Shown one piece after another: positions 1-8,650 of a stretch of DNA of 64,000 bases. The notes below the pieces were generated by a model, which made no database searches, was not told the DNA's origin, and was given only the letters and a program-made list of their open reading frames with translations. The stretch comes from CAZKWG01 sp964615375. GTDB lineage: Bacteria > Myxococcota_A > UBA796 > CAZKWG01. The stretch covers positions 124,001 to 188,000 of the forward strand of contig CAZTOW010000012.1 in assembly GCA_964615375.1 (NCBI GenBank), given 5' to 3'. The translations under genes were made by a program, and so were the position numbers. Position 1 is the first letter of the stretch, and every line of letters begins with the position of its first letter.

Positions 1-37
1 CGACAACGTCGAGATCTTCTACCTCGTCGAGACCTGA
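1..37 (+). CDS. 3' end of a truncated gene, product unknown
   Basis: An open frame enters from the left edge (first full codon at base 2), reads DNVEIFYLVET and stops at TGA 35-37. It ends 3 nt before the stop of the convergent gene at 41, a spacing typical of this genome, so it is probably a true gene end. Eleven residues do not allow a functional call. Confidence 0.45.
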   Translation, partial: DNVEIFYLVET

Positions 38-40
38 ACC

Positions 41-1402
41 CTACTTCGTGGTCTCGTCGCCGCTGACCGGGATGGCCAGGGGGGCCTCCTCGGGCGCGGC
101 CTCGGCGGCGGGCGCGGCGGCCTGCTCCCCGCGGCCGTCGTCCCAGCCCTCGGGCGGCGTCCAGGTCTGGGGATCCGCGGCCTCGTACTCCTGCTGGGTC
201 ACCCAGTAGCCCTCGACCCACTGCGTGCCGTCGAACCAGCCCGGGATCCAGACCTGGCCCGGGCGCTCCTCCGTCGGCTTCCAGAAGCCGGCGTGGTAGA
301 TGCCGTCCTCGTCGAACCAGGCGGAGACCCAGGTGTAGTTCGCGCGGAACTCCGGCCGCCAGAAGCCCTCGTGCCAGGCCTCGCCGTCGAAGAAGCCCGG
401 CTCCCAGACGTAGCCCGCGGGGCCCGCCGTGGTGGGCTCCCAGTGGCCGGGGATGTAGGTGCCGTCCGTCAGGTAGTAGCCCTCCACCCAGGTCCAGCCG
501 GAGCGCGCCTCCGCGCGCCAGTAGCCGTCCACGTAGATCGCGCCCTGCCACCAGCCGGGCACGTAGACGTAGGTGACGCCGGGGTAGTAGACCGGGGCCG
601 GGCCCACCGGCATCCAGTGGCCGGGCACCCACCAGCCGCCCGGGGCCCAGTAGCCGGGCACCCAGGTCCAGCCCGCGCGCGGGGGCGGGGCCCAGGTCAC
701 CACCCAGGGGTGGACCTCGAAGCCGAAGCTCACCACCACATAGGTCGCCACCACCCAGCGGTAGTAGGGGTGGACGTACCAGCGGGTGTAGTAGGGGCGG
801 TACCAGGTGTGGCCCGGGGGTGGGTGGCCCGCGGAGGGCGCCGGGCGGACGTGGTGGGGCGCCGGGCGCGTGTAGCGGTGATCATCGCGCGAGGAGAGCG
901 GCGGCGGCGTGCGCGTGTGGCTCTCGTAGGAGCGCGTGTAGCCCTGGGGGCGGGCGCCGGGGACGGCGCGCGCGTCCGCCGGGGTGTTGCGCGGCTGGGC
1001 CGGGGTGGCGCCGCTCGGGGCGCTCCCAGGGCTGCTGGCCGTGTGGGGCGTCGCGCCCGGGCCTGCGTGCGGTGCGTCTGGGGCGTGGCCGCCGCCGGGC
1101 GAGCCGCCGGGGGAGGGCGGGCTCTGCGGGTTCGGCGCGTTGGGCACGGGCGCGTTGGGCGCGGGCGCGTCGCTCGGGGCGGGGCTCTTGCCCGAGGGGG
1201 GCATCCTCTTCTTGGCGCTGCGACCGCTGCCCTGTTCGCCGCCCTGCTTGCGGGCCTCCTGGGCCTCAGGTTCGCGCGCGGGCCGATCCGCGGTGGGGTC
1301 GTCCAGGCCGCGCGGCGCGGCGCCAGCCTCGGTCGAGACGAGGGCGAGGGCGGCCACGGCGAGGCCGCGCAGCGGAGACGAGGGGTTGCGGTGGGGAGAC
1401 AT
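41..1402 (-). CDS. Secreted Trp/Tyr-rich repeat protein (YXWGXW-like)
   Basis: A 453-residue predicted secreted protein. The start at 1402 follows GGAGGGATCTCC and gives an N-terminus MSPHRNPSSPLRGLAVAALALVS with a signal-peptide-like hydrophobic stretch ending near GAAPRG. An alternative ATG at 1435 overlaps the upstream stop (ATGA) but lacks a good ribosome site. After the signal come about 170 residues rich in Pro, Ala, Gly and Ser. A C-terminal half follows with about twelve copies of an aromatic motif of the form [WY]-x-x-G-[YHWF]-[WYF], for example WVPGYW, WVPGHW and WVEGYW. Such repeats resemble the YXWGXW family found in envelope proteins, whose function is unknown. It lies downstream of, and abuts, the MpaB-type oxygenase gene, so co-transcription is likely. 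Confidence 0.7.
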   Translation of the reverse strand: MSPHRNPSSPLRGLAVAALALVSTEAGAAPRGLDDPTADRPAREPEAQEARKQGGEQGSGRSAKKRMPPSGKSPAPSDAPAPNAPVPNAPNPQSPPSPGGSPGGGHAPDAPHAGPGATPHTASSPGSAPSGATPAQPRNTPADARAVPGARPQGYTRSYESHTRTPPPLSSRDDHRYTRPAPHHVRPAPSAGHPPPGHTWYRPYYTRWYVHPYYRWVVATYVVVSFGFEVHPWVVTWAPPPRAGWTWVPGYWAPGGWWVPGHWMPVGPAPVYYPGVTYVYVPGWWQGAIYVDGYWRAEARSGWTWVEGYYLTDGTYIPGHWEPTTAGPAGYVWEPGFFDGEAWHEGFWRPEFRANYTWVSAWFDEDGIYHAGFWKPTEERPGQVWIPGWFDGTQWVEGYWVTQQEYEAADPQTWTPPEGWDDGRGEQAAAPAAEAAPEEAPLAIPVSGDETTK

Positions 1403-1431
1403 GGAGATCCCTCCTGGCTCGAGACGCGGCT

Positions 1432-2427
1432 TCATAACACCTGTGGAGCGTGGGCTCCATCTTCGTGCTCCGCGTGGATGGCCACCGGGCGGATGCTGAA
1501 GGGCAGGTTCACGGTGCTGTCGAGGCGGTTGAGGGCGCGCTGGTAGCGGGTCCCGCGCCCGCCGCGCGCCACCGCCACCCGGTGCATGGCCTGGTGCCAG
1601 GCGACGACGTAGCGGTAGGGCGCGGGCACCGCCTTCCGCGCGGCGCGCAGGCCGCCGACCAGGGCGCCCCAGGCCCGCCGCTCGGTGGGTCCGAAGCGGA
1701 GCCCGTAGGCCTCCCGCCAGCGCTCGGGCAGCAGGGCGGCCGTGATCAGCTCGTCGAGCGGCCCGCGGGTGACCACGTTGTTGAACAGGTCGTGGACCAC
1801 CTCGCGGGCCTGGGGGGAGGCCATGAGCTCGTCCCCCTCCAGCATGGCCTGGAACCAGCGCTGGAAGCTGTCCCAGTCCGGCTGCCGGTGCTCAGGCAGG
1901 AGCCCGAACTGCATCCCCATGCGCATCGACTCCTGGTAGTAGCGGCGCTTCTCGTCCAGCGAGAGCGGGCGCACGAAGGTCTCGAAGACGTCCAGCCCGG
2001 TGGCGAGGCAGGTCCCCAGCACCCAGTCCAGGAGTCGCGGGTCCTGCGCGCGCACCTCCTCGCCCGCCCAGGGCCCCGTCTCGACCTCCGGGACCACCGA
2101 GCGCACGCGGTTGTGGAGCCGGAACACGCGCCGACTGGCCGTGATCGCCTCCCCGCGGCTGCCGAACACCATCTCGTACATGGCCACGAAGGTCCGACGG
2201 GCCCGCCCGATCACGTCCTGACGGTAGCGACTGTTGGTCGCCACCCCCGCCGCCACCATGGGGTGCGCCACCTGAAGGGCGATGGCGCGCAACCCACCGA
2301 CCACCAGAATCGGCTCGCGGAACACCTCCCAGTGCAGGCTGTCCGGCCCGTAGACGCCGCTGGCCTCATCGGGAGAGAGCCGGATGAGCTCCGATATGCA
2401 GCGCTCGAAGACCTCCCTGTCACCCAT
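1432..2427 (-). CDS. MpaB/latex-clearing-type oxygenase (DUF2236 family)
   Basis: A 331-residue protein matching the ER-bound oxygenase mpaB / rubber oxygenase catalytic family. It has the early segment FREPILVVGG-x-RAIALQVAHP, then SRYRQDVIGRARRTF, RVHNRV-like RLHNRVRS and a helical C-terminus, as expected for this all-alpha heme-associated family. Members include rubber oxygenase Lcp and uncharacterised oxidoreductases. The substrate here cannot be told. There is no signal peptide, so it is probably cytoplasmic. Start ATG 2427 has GGGGGACGGG upstream. It is divergent from the potABCD operon (about 115 nt apart), and the Trp/Tyr repeat gene follows directly. Confidence 0.75.
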   Translation of the reverse strand: MGDREVFERCISELIRLSPDEASGVYGPDSLHWEVFREPILVVGGLRAIALQVAHPMVAAGVATNSRYRQDVIGRARRTFVAMYEMVFGSRGEAITASRRVFRLHNRVRSVVPEVETGPWAGEEVRAQDPRLLDWVLGTCLATGLDVFETFVRPLSLDEKRRYYQESMRMGMQFGLLPEHRQPDWDSFQRWFQAMLEGDELMASPQAREVVHDLFNNVVTRGPLDELITAALLPERWREAYGLRFGPTERRAWGALVGGLRAARKAVPAPYRYVVAWHQAMHRVAVARGGRGTRYQRALNRLDSTVNLPFSIRPVAIHAEHEDGAHAPQVL

Positions 2428-2543
2428 CCCGTCCCCCGATCGCCCCCCGCTCTGTCACGTCTGGCGCGTGTCCTGCGTACCATGGCGGATTAACATGGAA
2501 CGCAGCGCCTCTCTCTCCTCCGGTGGAGCTCCCGTTGGAAGGT

Positions 2544-3674
2544 ATGCCCCTCCCGCAGGACCGCAAGGTCATTCTCCGCGTCGAGCACGTCGTCAAGCGC
2601 TTCGGCGCGCAGGTGGCGGTCAACGACGTCACCCTGGACATCCTCTCAGGGGAGTTCTTCTCCATGCTCGGCCCCTCGGGCTGCGGCAAGACGACGCTCC
2701 TGCGCATGATCGCGGGCTTCGAGCGGCCGGACGGGGGGCGCATCCTGCTGGATGGTGAGGACATCGCCCCGCTGCCTCCCCACCGACGTCCGGTGAACAC
2801 GGTCTTTCAGCATTACGCGCTCTTCCCGCACATGAGCGTGTTCGAGAACGTGGCCTTCGGGCTCCGTCGGCAGAAGACGGCCGAGCCCGAGATCCGCCGC
2901 CGGGTGGAGGAGGCGCTGAACAGCGTGCGCCTCGAGGGCTATGGCGGGCGGCAGCCGAACCAGCTCTCGGGCGGCCAGAAGCAGCGGGTGGCCCTGGCGC
3001 GGGCCCTCGTGCTGCGGCCGCGCGTGCTCCTGCTGGACGAGCCGCTGGGCGCGCTCGACCACCAGCTCCGCCTCCAGATGCAGGTGGAGCTCAAGAACAT
3101 CCAGCGGAGCTGCGGGATCACCTTCCTCTTCGTGACGCACGACCAGCCCGAGGCGCTCACCATGTCCGACCGCGTGGCGGTCATGAACCTGGGGCAGCTC
3201 GAGCAGGCCGGGGCCTCCCGCGAGGTCTACGAGCGCCCGCGCACGGAGTTCGTGGCGCGATTCATGGGCTCGAGCAACCTGCTGCCCGGTCGCGTCACGG
3301 CGGTCTCGGCGGGGCGGATCACCGCGGACCTGGAGCAGGGCCCCACGCTCACCCTCCCCGAGGGAGAGAGCGGGCTTCGCGAGGGCGATCCGCTGAGCGT
3401 GATGATCCGGCCTGAGTGGCTGGTCCCGCGTCGCGGGCCGGTGGGCGCGCCGGGCTGGGCGGAGTGGCCCGTGCGGGTGGAGGAGCGCATCTACCAGGGG
3501 GCCGTGACCCGGTGGATCGTGCGCGGCCTCGGCCCCGGGGCCCTGGAGGTCGCCGGCACGCCGCTGGTCGCCGCCAGCGAGGGCCCCGCCGTCGAGGATC
3601 TGGAGCCCGGCCAGCAGGGCGTGGTGTGCTGGCCGCTGGACCGCGCGGTGGTGCTGCGCCGGAGCGCCGCGTGA
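2544..3674 (+). CDS. potA: Spermidine/putrescine-type ABC transporter ATP-binding protein
   Basis: The ATPase subunit of a polyamine-type importer. Visible motifs are Walker A GPSGCGKT, Q-loop FQHYALFPHMSV, signature LSGGQKQRVALARAL, Walker B VLLLDEPLGALDH and H-loop FVTHDQPEAL. A TOBE-like C-terminal domain of about 120 residues follows, as in PotA. Length (376 residues from ATG 2544) fits PotA. A GTG at 2523 is an alternative in-frame start, and neither has a strong ribosome site. It is the first gene of potABCD, and its stop overlaps the GTG of potB. The substrate class rests on its neighbours, so a related small organic cation cannot be excluded. Confidence 0.88.
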   Translation: MPLPQDRKVILRVEHVVKRFGAQVAVNDVTLDILSGEFFSMLGPSGCGKTTLLRMIAGFERPDGGRILLDGEDIAPLPPHRRPVNTVFQHYALFPHMSVFENVAFGLRRQKTAEPEIRRRVEEALNSVRLEGYGGRQPNQLSGGQKQRVALARALVLRPRVLLLDEPLGALDHQLRLQMQVELKNIQRSCGITFLFVTHDQPEALTMSDRVAVMNLGQLEQAGASREVYERPRTEFVARFMGSSNLLPGRVTAVSAGRITADLEQGPTLTLPEGESGLREGDPLSVMIRPEWLVPRRGPVGAPGWAEWPVRVEERIYQGAVTRWIVRGLGPGALEVAGTPLVAASEGPAVEDLEPGQQGVVCWPLDRAVVLRRSAA

Positions 3675-4564
3675 GCGCCCGCCGCCCGGTGGAGCTGCCC
3701 TCCTGGCTCTCCTGGCCCACCTTCGCCGTGCTGGCGGGCGGGCTGGTGCTGCCGCTCCTGGTGATCTTCCTCTTCAGCTTCCGGTTGCGCGGGACCTACG
3801 GCGGCTTCGCGCCCATCGAGGATCTCTGGGAGCACCTGCGGAGCGGCGCCTTCCTCACCAACTACGAGGCCGCGCTCAAGCCGATCTACCTCAAGATCTT
3901 CTGGCGCTCGCTCTGGATCGCCTTCCTGACCACCGCGCTCTGCCTGGCGGCCGGCTACCCGCTCGCCTGGTGGCTGACGATGGCCGTGCCCCAGCGCCTG
4001 CGCATGCTCGGGCTCTTCCTGGTGGTCGTGCCCTTCTGGACGAGCTTCGTCGTCCGCACCTTCGCCTGGGTCTGGATCCTGCGCACCGAGGGGCTGGCCA
4101 ACACGCTGCTCCTGAACCTGGGGCTCATCGACGAGCCGCTCTCGCTGCTCTACAGCGAGGCCGCCGTCATGGTGGGGCTCGTCTACGGTGAGCTCCCCTT
4201 CATGATCCTCCCCATCTACGCGAGCCTGGAGCGCCTCGACCGCTCCCTGCTGGAGGCCAGCTCGGACCTGGGCGCGTCCGGCTGGACGACGTTCTGGAAG
4301 GTGGCCTGGCCGCTCACGCTGCCCGGGGTGGCGGCGGGCTGCGTGCTGGTCTTCGTGCCCTCCGTGGGCCAGTTCCTCATCTCCGACATGCTGGGCGGCG
4401 CGCGGTCCATGCTGGCGGGCAACCTCATCCAGAACCAGTTCTTCGGCGGGAAGAACCAGCCCTTCGGCTTCGCGATCTCCTTTCTGCTGGTGGCCCTCAT
4501 CTTCGCTGTCCTGGCGATACAGCCCCGCCTCATCAAGGGCGCGCGGCGCGAGGACCTGCTGTGA
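3671..4564 (+). CDS. potB: Polyamine-type ABC transporter permease (PotB)
   Basis: A 297-residue inner-membrane permease with about six hydrophobic segments. It carries the cytoplasmic coupling (EAA) loop EASSDLGASGWTTFWKVAWP, which docks to the ATPase. Start GTG 3671 lies inside the potA stop (GTGA), indicating translational coupling; the upstream open frame is not coding. It pairs with PotC, whose start again overlaps its stop at 4561-4564. Similarity of layout and family features supports the spermidine/putrescine (or related cation) permease class. Confidence 0.88.
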   Translation: MSARRPVELPSWLSWPTFAVLAGGLVLPLLVIFLFSFRLRGTYGGFAPIEDLWEHLRSGAFLTNYEAALKPIYLKIFWRSLWIAFLTTALCLAAGYPLAWWLTMAVPQRLRMLGLFLVVVPFWTSFVVRTFAWVWILRTEGLANTLLLNLGLIDEPLSLLYSEAAVMVGLVYGELPFMILPIYASLERLDRSLLEASSDLGASGWTTFWKVAWPLTLPGVAAGCVLVFVPSVGQFLISDMLGGARSMLAGNLIQNQFFGGKNQPFGFAISFLLVALIFAVLAIQPRLIKGARREDLL

Positions 4565-5367
4565 CCCCCCGCCTGCCACGCCTCCTGCTGCACACCTGGA
4601 GCGCGCTCCTCTACCTCTTCCTCTACGCGCCGATCCTCGTGCTGATCGCGTTCTCCTTCAACGCCGCCGAGCAGACCGCGACCTGGAGCGGGCTCACGCT
4701 GCGCTGGTACCGCGACCTCCTCGCCAATGAGCAGATCTGGGAGGCGGCGCTGAACAGCCTCAAGATCGGCCTGGCCACGACGCTCTCCAGCACGCTGCTG
4801 GGGACCGCCGCCGCGCTCGGTCTCCGCAGCGCGGGGGGGAGCACGCTCAAGGTGGCGACCCCGCTGCTGCTGCTCCCGGTCGTGCTGCCTGAGATCGTCA
4901 TGGCCGTGTCCCTGCTCGGCCTCTTCGCCGCGCTCGGGGCCTCGCTGGGCTTCGCCACGGTCTGGATCGCGCACGTCGTCTTCAGCGTCAGCTACGTGGT
5001 CGTCGTGGTGCGCGCCCGGCTGGCGGGGATGGACCTGACCTTGGAGGAGGCCGCCGCCGATCTCGGCGCCACGCCCTGGGTCGCGCTGTGGACCGTCACC
5101 CTGCCGCAGCTCTGGCCGGCGGTGGTCTCCGGCGCGCTCCTGGTGCTCACCCTCTCCATCGACGACTACCTGATCACCAGCTTCGTCGCGGGGGTCGGGA
5201 ACACCACGCTGCCGCTCCAGATCTACGCGATGGTGCGGAAGCGCGTTACTCCCGAGATCAACGCCATCTGCACGCTGCTTCTCGTCCTGACCACCGTGCT
5301 CGTCCTGCTGGCCGCCGCCCTCGAGCGGCGCGCCGCCACGGGCCAGAAGGCCCACACCCGGACCTGA
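4561..5367 (+). CDS. potC: Polyamine-type ABC transporter permease (PotC)
   Basis: A 268-residue second permease subunit of the importer. It has hydrophobic segments through its length and an EAA loop beginning EEAAADLGATPWVALWTVTL. The N-terminal segment LLHTWSALLYLFLYAPILVL and length match PotC. GTG 4561 overlaps the potB stop by four bases. The stop lies 14 nt before potD, with the potD ribosome site formed right after it. Confidence 0.88.
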   Translation: MTPRLPRLLLHTWSALLYLFLYAPILVLIAFSFNAAEQTATWSGLTLRWYRDLLANEQIWEAALNSLKIGLATTLSSTLLGTAAALGLRSAGGSTLKVATPLLLLPVVLPEIVMAVSLLGLFAALGASLGFATVWIAHVVFSVSYVVVVVRARLAGMDLTLEEAAADLGATPWVALWTVTLPQLWPAVVSGALLVLTLSIDDYLITSFVAGVGNTTLPLQIYAMVRKRVTPEINAICTLLLVLTTVLVLLAAALERRAATGQKAHTRT

Positions 5368-5381
5368 GGAGGAAACCCACG

Positions 5382-6446
5382 ATGAAACTTCTCTCGCACC
5401 TCGCGCTCTCCCTCGCCCTCGTCGCCTGCTCGGGAGAGTCGGAGAAGCAGGTCGCGCCTGCGCAGGGGGCTCCGCAGGAGAAGCAGGAGCTGAACCTCTA
5501 CATCTGGACGAACTACCACTCGCCCGAGGCCATCAAGCAGTTCGAAGAGAAGTACAACGCCAAGGTCAACATCGACCTCTACGACAACAACGAGGTCATC
5601 GAGCAGAAGCTGCAGTCGGGGCAGGCGCCCTACGACATCGCCGTGCCCTCCGACTACATGGTGATCTCGTTGGCGCGCCAGGGCCTGCTGCTGCCGATGG
5701 ACGAGTCCAAGCTGCCGAACCTCTCCAAGCTGGACCCGACCTTCGACCGGCTCAAGGAGCCGGGCGGCCCGCGCTACAACGTGGCCTACCTCTGGGGCAC
5801 GACGGCCTTCGCCTACCGCACGGACAAGGTGAGCGAGCCCATCGACTCCTGGAACGCGCTCTTCGACGAGAAGTACAAGGGCCGCGTGGTCCTGCTGGAC
5901 GACATGCGCGAGGTCTTCGCCGCCGCCCTGCGCACGATGGGTCAGTCGGTGAACACCACTGACCCGGCCGTCATCGAGCAGGCCAAGGCGAAGCTGATTC
6001 AGCAGAAGGCGCTGGTGCTGGCCTACGACTCGAGCGACTTCGCCGGGAAGATCCAGGCGGGGGACGGCTGGCTGGTGCAGGGCTACTCGGGCGAGCTGGC
6101 CAAGGTCGCCCGCGCCTCCGGCGGCACCATCAAGTACATCATCCCCAAGGAGGGGGCCTCGCTCTACTACGACAGCCTGGTCATCCCCAAGGCCTCGAAG
6201 AACCCGGAGCTGGCGCACGCCTTCATCAACTTCATGCTGGACTCGGACGTGGCGGCGGACACCACCAACGTCACCGGCTACGCCACGGCGAACCTGGAGG
6301 CCCGCGCGAAGATCAAGCCGGAGCTGGTCGGCGACCCGGCGGTCTTCCCGCCCGCCGATCTGGTGGCGAAGTGCGAGTTCCTGGGTGACCTCGGGGACTT
6401 CACGCCCACGCTGGACGCGGCCTGGACCGAGATCAAGGCGAACTGA
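5382..6446 (+). CDS. potD: Polyamine-type ABC transporter substrate-binding lipoprotein
   Basis: A 354-residue binding protein. The signal peptide ends in lipobox LVAC with Cys16, so it is anchored as a lipoprotein, whereas the E. coli PotD is a soluble periplasmic protein. The mature part opens with LNLYIWTNYHSPEAIKQFEE and continues with APYDIAVPSDYMV and YNVAYLWGTTAFAYRTDKV, all characteristic of PotD/PotF. The ATG at 5382 follows GAGGAGG with about 9 nt spacing. As the last gene of potABCD it delivers the ligand to PotBC. Ligand specificity (spermidine, putrescine or other) cannot be set by eye. Confidence 0.9.
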   Translation: MKLLSHLALSLALVACSGESEKQVAPAQGAPQEKQELNLYIWTNYHSPEAIKQFEEKYNAKVNIDLYDNNEVIEQKLQSGQAPYDIAVPSDYMVISLARQGLLLPMDESKLPNLSKLDPTFDRLKEPGGPRYNVAYLWGTTAFAYRTDKVSEPIDSWNALFDEKYKGRVVLLDDMREVFAAALRTMGQSVNTTDPAVIEQAKAKLIQQKALVLAYDSSDFAGKIQAGDGWLVQGYSGELAKVARASGGTIKYIIPKEGASLYYDSLVIPKASKNPELAHAFINFMLDSDVAADTTNVTGYATANLEARAKIKPELVGDPAVFPPADLVAKCEFLGDLGDFTPTLDAAWTEIKAN

Positions 6447-6523
6447 GCAGCAGAAGCGAGGCCCATTCGACGCGGGTTTTTCGGAGAAGCGGACAAATTT
6501 TGGCCTGTCGGCCCGATTCGGGG

Positions 6524-6552
6524 TTGACCCGTCTCGGGCGTCCTTTTACTCT
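6524..6552 (+). promoter_or_regulatory. Possible sigma-70 type promoter of the XRE regulator
   Basis: TTGACC at 6524-6529 and TACTCT at 6547-6552 are separated by exactly 17 nt in the gap after potD. They would start RNA about 30 nt before the ATG at 6589. The -35 box matches 5 of 6 consensus bases and the -10 box 3 of 6. Confidence 0.4.
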
Positions 6553-6588
6553 TCGAGCACCACGCCGCCCGAATGTTCAGGTGCCTCG

Positions 6589-7035
6589 ATGCCTGTCCAA
6601 GGTTCAAAGTCCGCTCGAAATTCGCGTAACGCGCGCCCGACCCCGCAGGTCCTCCTCGCCCAGGCAGGGGTGGACTGGCGGGCGCTGACGGTCGCGCTGG
6701 GGGACGCCATCCGCGCCCGCCGCCGCGCCGTCGGCATCACCCAGCAGACGCTGGGCGAGCGCATCGGCGTCTCCGTCCCGTGGATCGGGATGCTGGAGTG
6801 CGCCCGCGGGAGCCCCTCGCTGGAGATGCTCACGCTCTGCGCCGCGGGGCTGGAGACCACGCCGGGGGCCCTGCTCTCGCAGGCGGACCTGGCGATGGGG
6901 GTCAAGCCGCGGGCCCGCGCCTCGCTGACCGAGCTTCAGGCGGAACTCGCCCAGCTCCCGCCGGAGATGGCGGAGGCGGTCTGCGACACGGTGGTCGGGC
7001 TCTGCAAGGCGCTGCGGGCCGCCCCGAAGGATTAG
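6589..7035 (+). CDS. XRE-family helix-turn-helix regulator
   Basis: A 148-residue predicted DNA-binding protein. Residues of about 35-90 form an XRE/Cro-type HTH: LGDAIRARRRAVGITQQTLG, then ERIGVSVPWIGMLECARGSP and a third helix region ending TTPGALLS. The C-terminal 45 residues contain a helical segment (LTELQAELAQLPPEMAEAV) that may dimerise. ATG 6589 is chosen because a promoter-like sequence lies 37-65 nt upstream; starts further upstream would lie inside that promoter. The target is unknown; the potABCD operon just upstream is the nearest candidate. Its stop shares four bases with the convergent transaldolase stop. Confidence 0.7.
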   Translation: MPVQGSKSARNSRNARPTPQVLLAQAGVDWRALTVALGDAIRARRRAVGITQQTLGERIGVSVPWIGMLECARGSPSLEMLTLCAAGLETTPGALLSQADLAMGVKPRARASLTELQAELAQLPPEMAEAVCDTVVGLCKALRAAPKD

Positions 7036-8054
7036 GCCGCGGCCTCCAGCGCGCGCAGGCGGAGCAGGAGGGCGCCCTCCAGCTCCTCGATGGCCTTGGA
7101 GAAGCTGGCGATCCCCTCGGCCAGCTTCTCGTTGGACATCTCGTCGGCCGCGTGCATCCGCTCGAAGTCCTCGCGGGCCATCGGGATGGGCTCCTCGGCC
7201 GAGGCGAGCGCGCTCGCCGGGTCCAGGCGCCGGGGGAGCTCACCCTGGGCCGCGCCCAGCTCGTCGAGCAGGGAGGGGGCGATGGTGAGCAGGTCGCAGC
7301 CGGCCAGGGCGATGATCTCGCCCGAGTTGCGGAAGCTCGCGCCCATGACCTGCGTGGGGTAGCCGAACTTCTTGTAGTAGTTGTAGATCCGGGTCACCGA
7401 CAGCACGCCCGGATCCTCGTGGGCGGGCACCTCCGCGCGCCCGGTCTTCTTCTTGTACCAGTCCAGGATGCGGCCGACGAAGGGGGAGATCAGCGTCACC
7501 CCCGCCTCGGCGCAGGCCACCGCCTGGTGCACGCCGAAGAGGAGGGTGAGGTTGCAGTGGATCCCCTCCTTCTCCAGGATCTCCGCCGCCCGGATTCCCT
7601 CCCAGGTGCTGGCGATCTTGATGAGCACCCGATCGCGGGAGAGGCCAGCGGCCTCGTACCAGGAGATGAGGCGCCGGGCCCGCGCGACGGTGGCGTCGGT
7701 GTCCCAGGAGAGCCGCGCGTCCACCTCGGTCGAGACGCGGCCGGGGATGACGGCGAGGATCTGGCGTCCAAACTCCACGGCCAGGCGGTCCACCGCCAGC
7801 GTGGCCACCTCCGCCTCGGCGGCGCCTGCGCCCGCGAGCGCGCGCGCCTCCACGAGCGCGTGGTCCACGACCTCCGCGTAGGCCGGCATCTTGGAAGCGG
7901 CCAGGATCAGGCTCGGGTTGGTGGTGGCGTCCTGGGGGCGGAGGCGCTCGATGGCGCGGATGTCGCCCGTGTCGGCCACCACCACCGTCATCTCGCGGAG
8001 CTGCTGGAGCAGGCTCGCGGTCACGGTGTTCGCGGGCTCGCCGTTCGCGTTCAT
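7032..8054 (-). CDS. tal: Transaldolase
   Basis: A 340-residue transaldolase of the TalB type (non-oxidative pentose phosphate pathway, transferring dihydroxyacetone units between sugar phosphates). The segment VADTGDIRAIERLRPQDATT includes the acid/base Asp28 region and leads into NPSLI. Glu110 sits in STEVDARL, and the Schiff-base lysine Lys146 is in LIKIAST. FGVHQAVACAEAG and ISPFVGRILDWYKK are also family signatures. ATG 8054 follows AGGAG with 6 nt spacing. The gene stands alone, convergent with the XRE regulator (stop overlap TTAG at 7032-7035) and divergent from the zinc-ribbon gene. Confidence 0.95.
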   Translation of the reverse strand: MNANGEPANTVTASLLQQLREMTVVVADTGDIRAIERLRPQDATTNPSLILAASKMPAYAEVVDHALVEARALAGAGAAEAEVATLAVDRLAVEFGRQILAVIPGRVSTEVDARLSWDTDATVARARRLISWYEAAGLSRDRVLIKIASTWEGIRAAEILEKEGIHCNLTLLFGVHQAVACAEAGVTLISPFVGRILDWYKKKTGRAEVPAHEDPGVLSVTRIYNYYKKFGYPTQVMGASFRNSGEIIALAGCDLLTIAPSLLDELGAAQGELPRRLDPASALASAEEPIPMAREDFERMHAADEMSNEKLAEGIASFSKAIEELEGALLLRLRALEAAA

Positions 8055-8158
8055 GGGAGGCTCCTGGTCGTCGGGGGCAGCAGCTTATCCCGCGACGCGC
8101 GCGCCCGCCGCACGAAGCGCGTCCCGCCATGTTACGAGATCCGCCTTCAGGAGCCATC

Positions 8159-8602
8159 ATGGACTGCCCCGTTGACGCGGTCGCCCTCGTCTCTCGTCGC
8201 CTCGCGTCGGAGGTCAACGTCGAGGTCTGCCCGGTGTGCAGCGGCGTCTGGCTGGACGCGGGCGAGCTCGATCAGCTCCGCCGCGCCCACGCCCACGATC
8301 GGCCCCTGCCCGCCCCCGAGAGCGTGGCCGCCGCCTACGAGATGGCCGAGCAGGAGCAGGCCCCACCCGGCCCCTGCCCCAACTGCTCGGAGCCCATGGA
8401 CCGCCGGGAGTACGGCTACTTCTCGCAGGTGATGGTCGACGTCTGCCCCCGCGGCCACGGCCTCTGGCTGGACGCGGGCGAGCTGGAGCGCCTGGAGAGC
8501 TTCTTCGCGCGGCAGGCCAAGGACGGCCCCGAGGAGACCCCGCTGCGCACCCTCTGGGCGCGCTTCGTGGCCGCCCTCCGCGGAGAGCACCCCCAGACCT
8601 GA
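8159..8602 (+). CDS. Double zinc-ribbon protein (zf-TFIIB family)
   Basis: A 147-residue protein with two copies of the TFIIB-type zinc ribbon: CPVD...CPVCSGVWLDAGELD and CPNCSEP...CPRGHGLWLDAGELE. The second copy has C-P-R-G-H in place of the second CxxC, so one zinc ligand may be His. Proteins of this family are common in Myxococcota and related groups and have no assigned function. ATG 8159 follows AGGAG with 5 nt spacing; the more upstream ATG at 8129 has no ribosome site. No clear partner gene. Confidence 0.75.
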   Translation: MDCPVDAVALVSRRLASEVNVEVCPVCSGVWLDAGELDQLRRAHAHDRPLPAPESVAAAYEMAEQEQAPPGPCPNCSEPMDRREYGYFSQVMVDVCPRGHGLWLDAGELERLESFFARQAKDGPEETPLRTLWARFVAALRGEHPQT

Positions 8603-8650
8603 GGGTCTGAGGGCTGGGGATCTGGGCGCGGAGAGCCGGGGGACCGAGCC

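Noticed and set aside
6447..6523. Terminator after potD
   Set aside because: A GGGTTTTTCGG stretch is present but there is no convincing stem before it.
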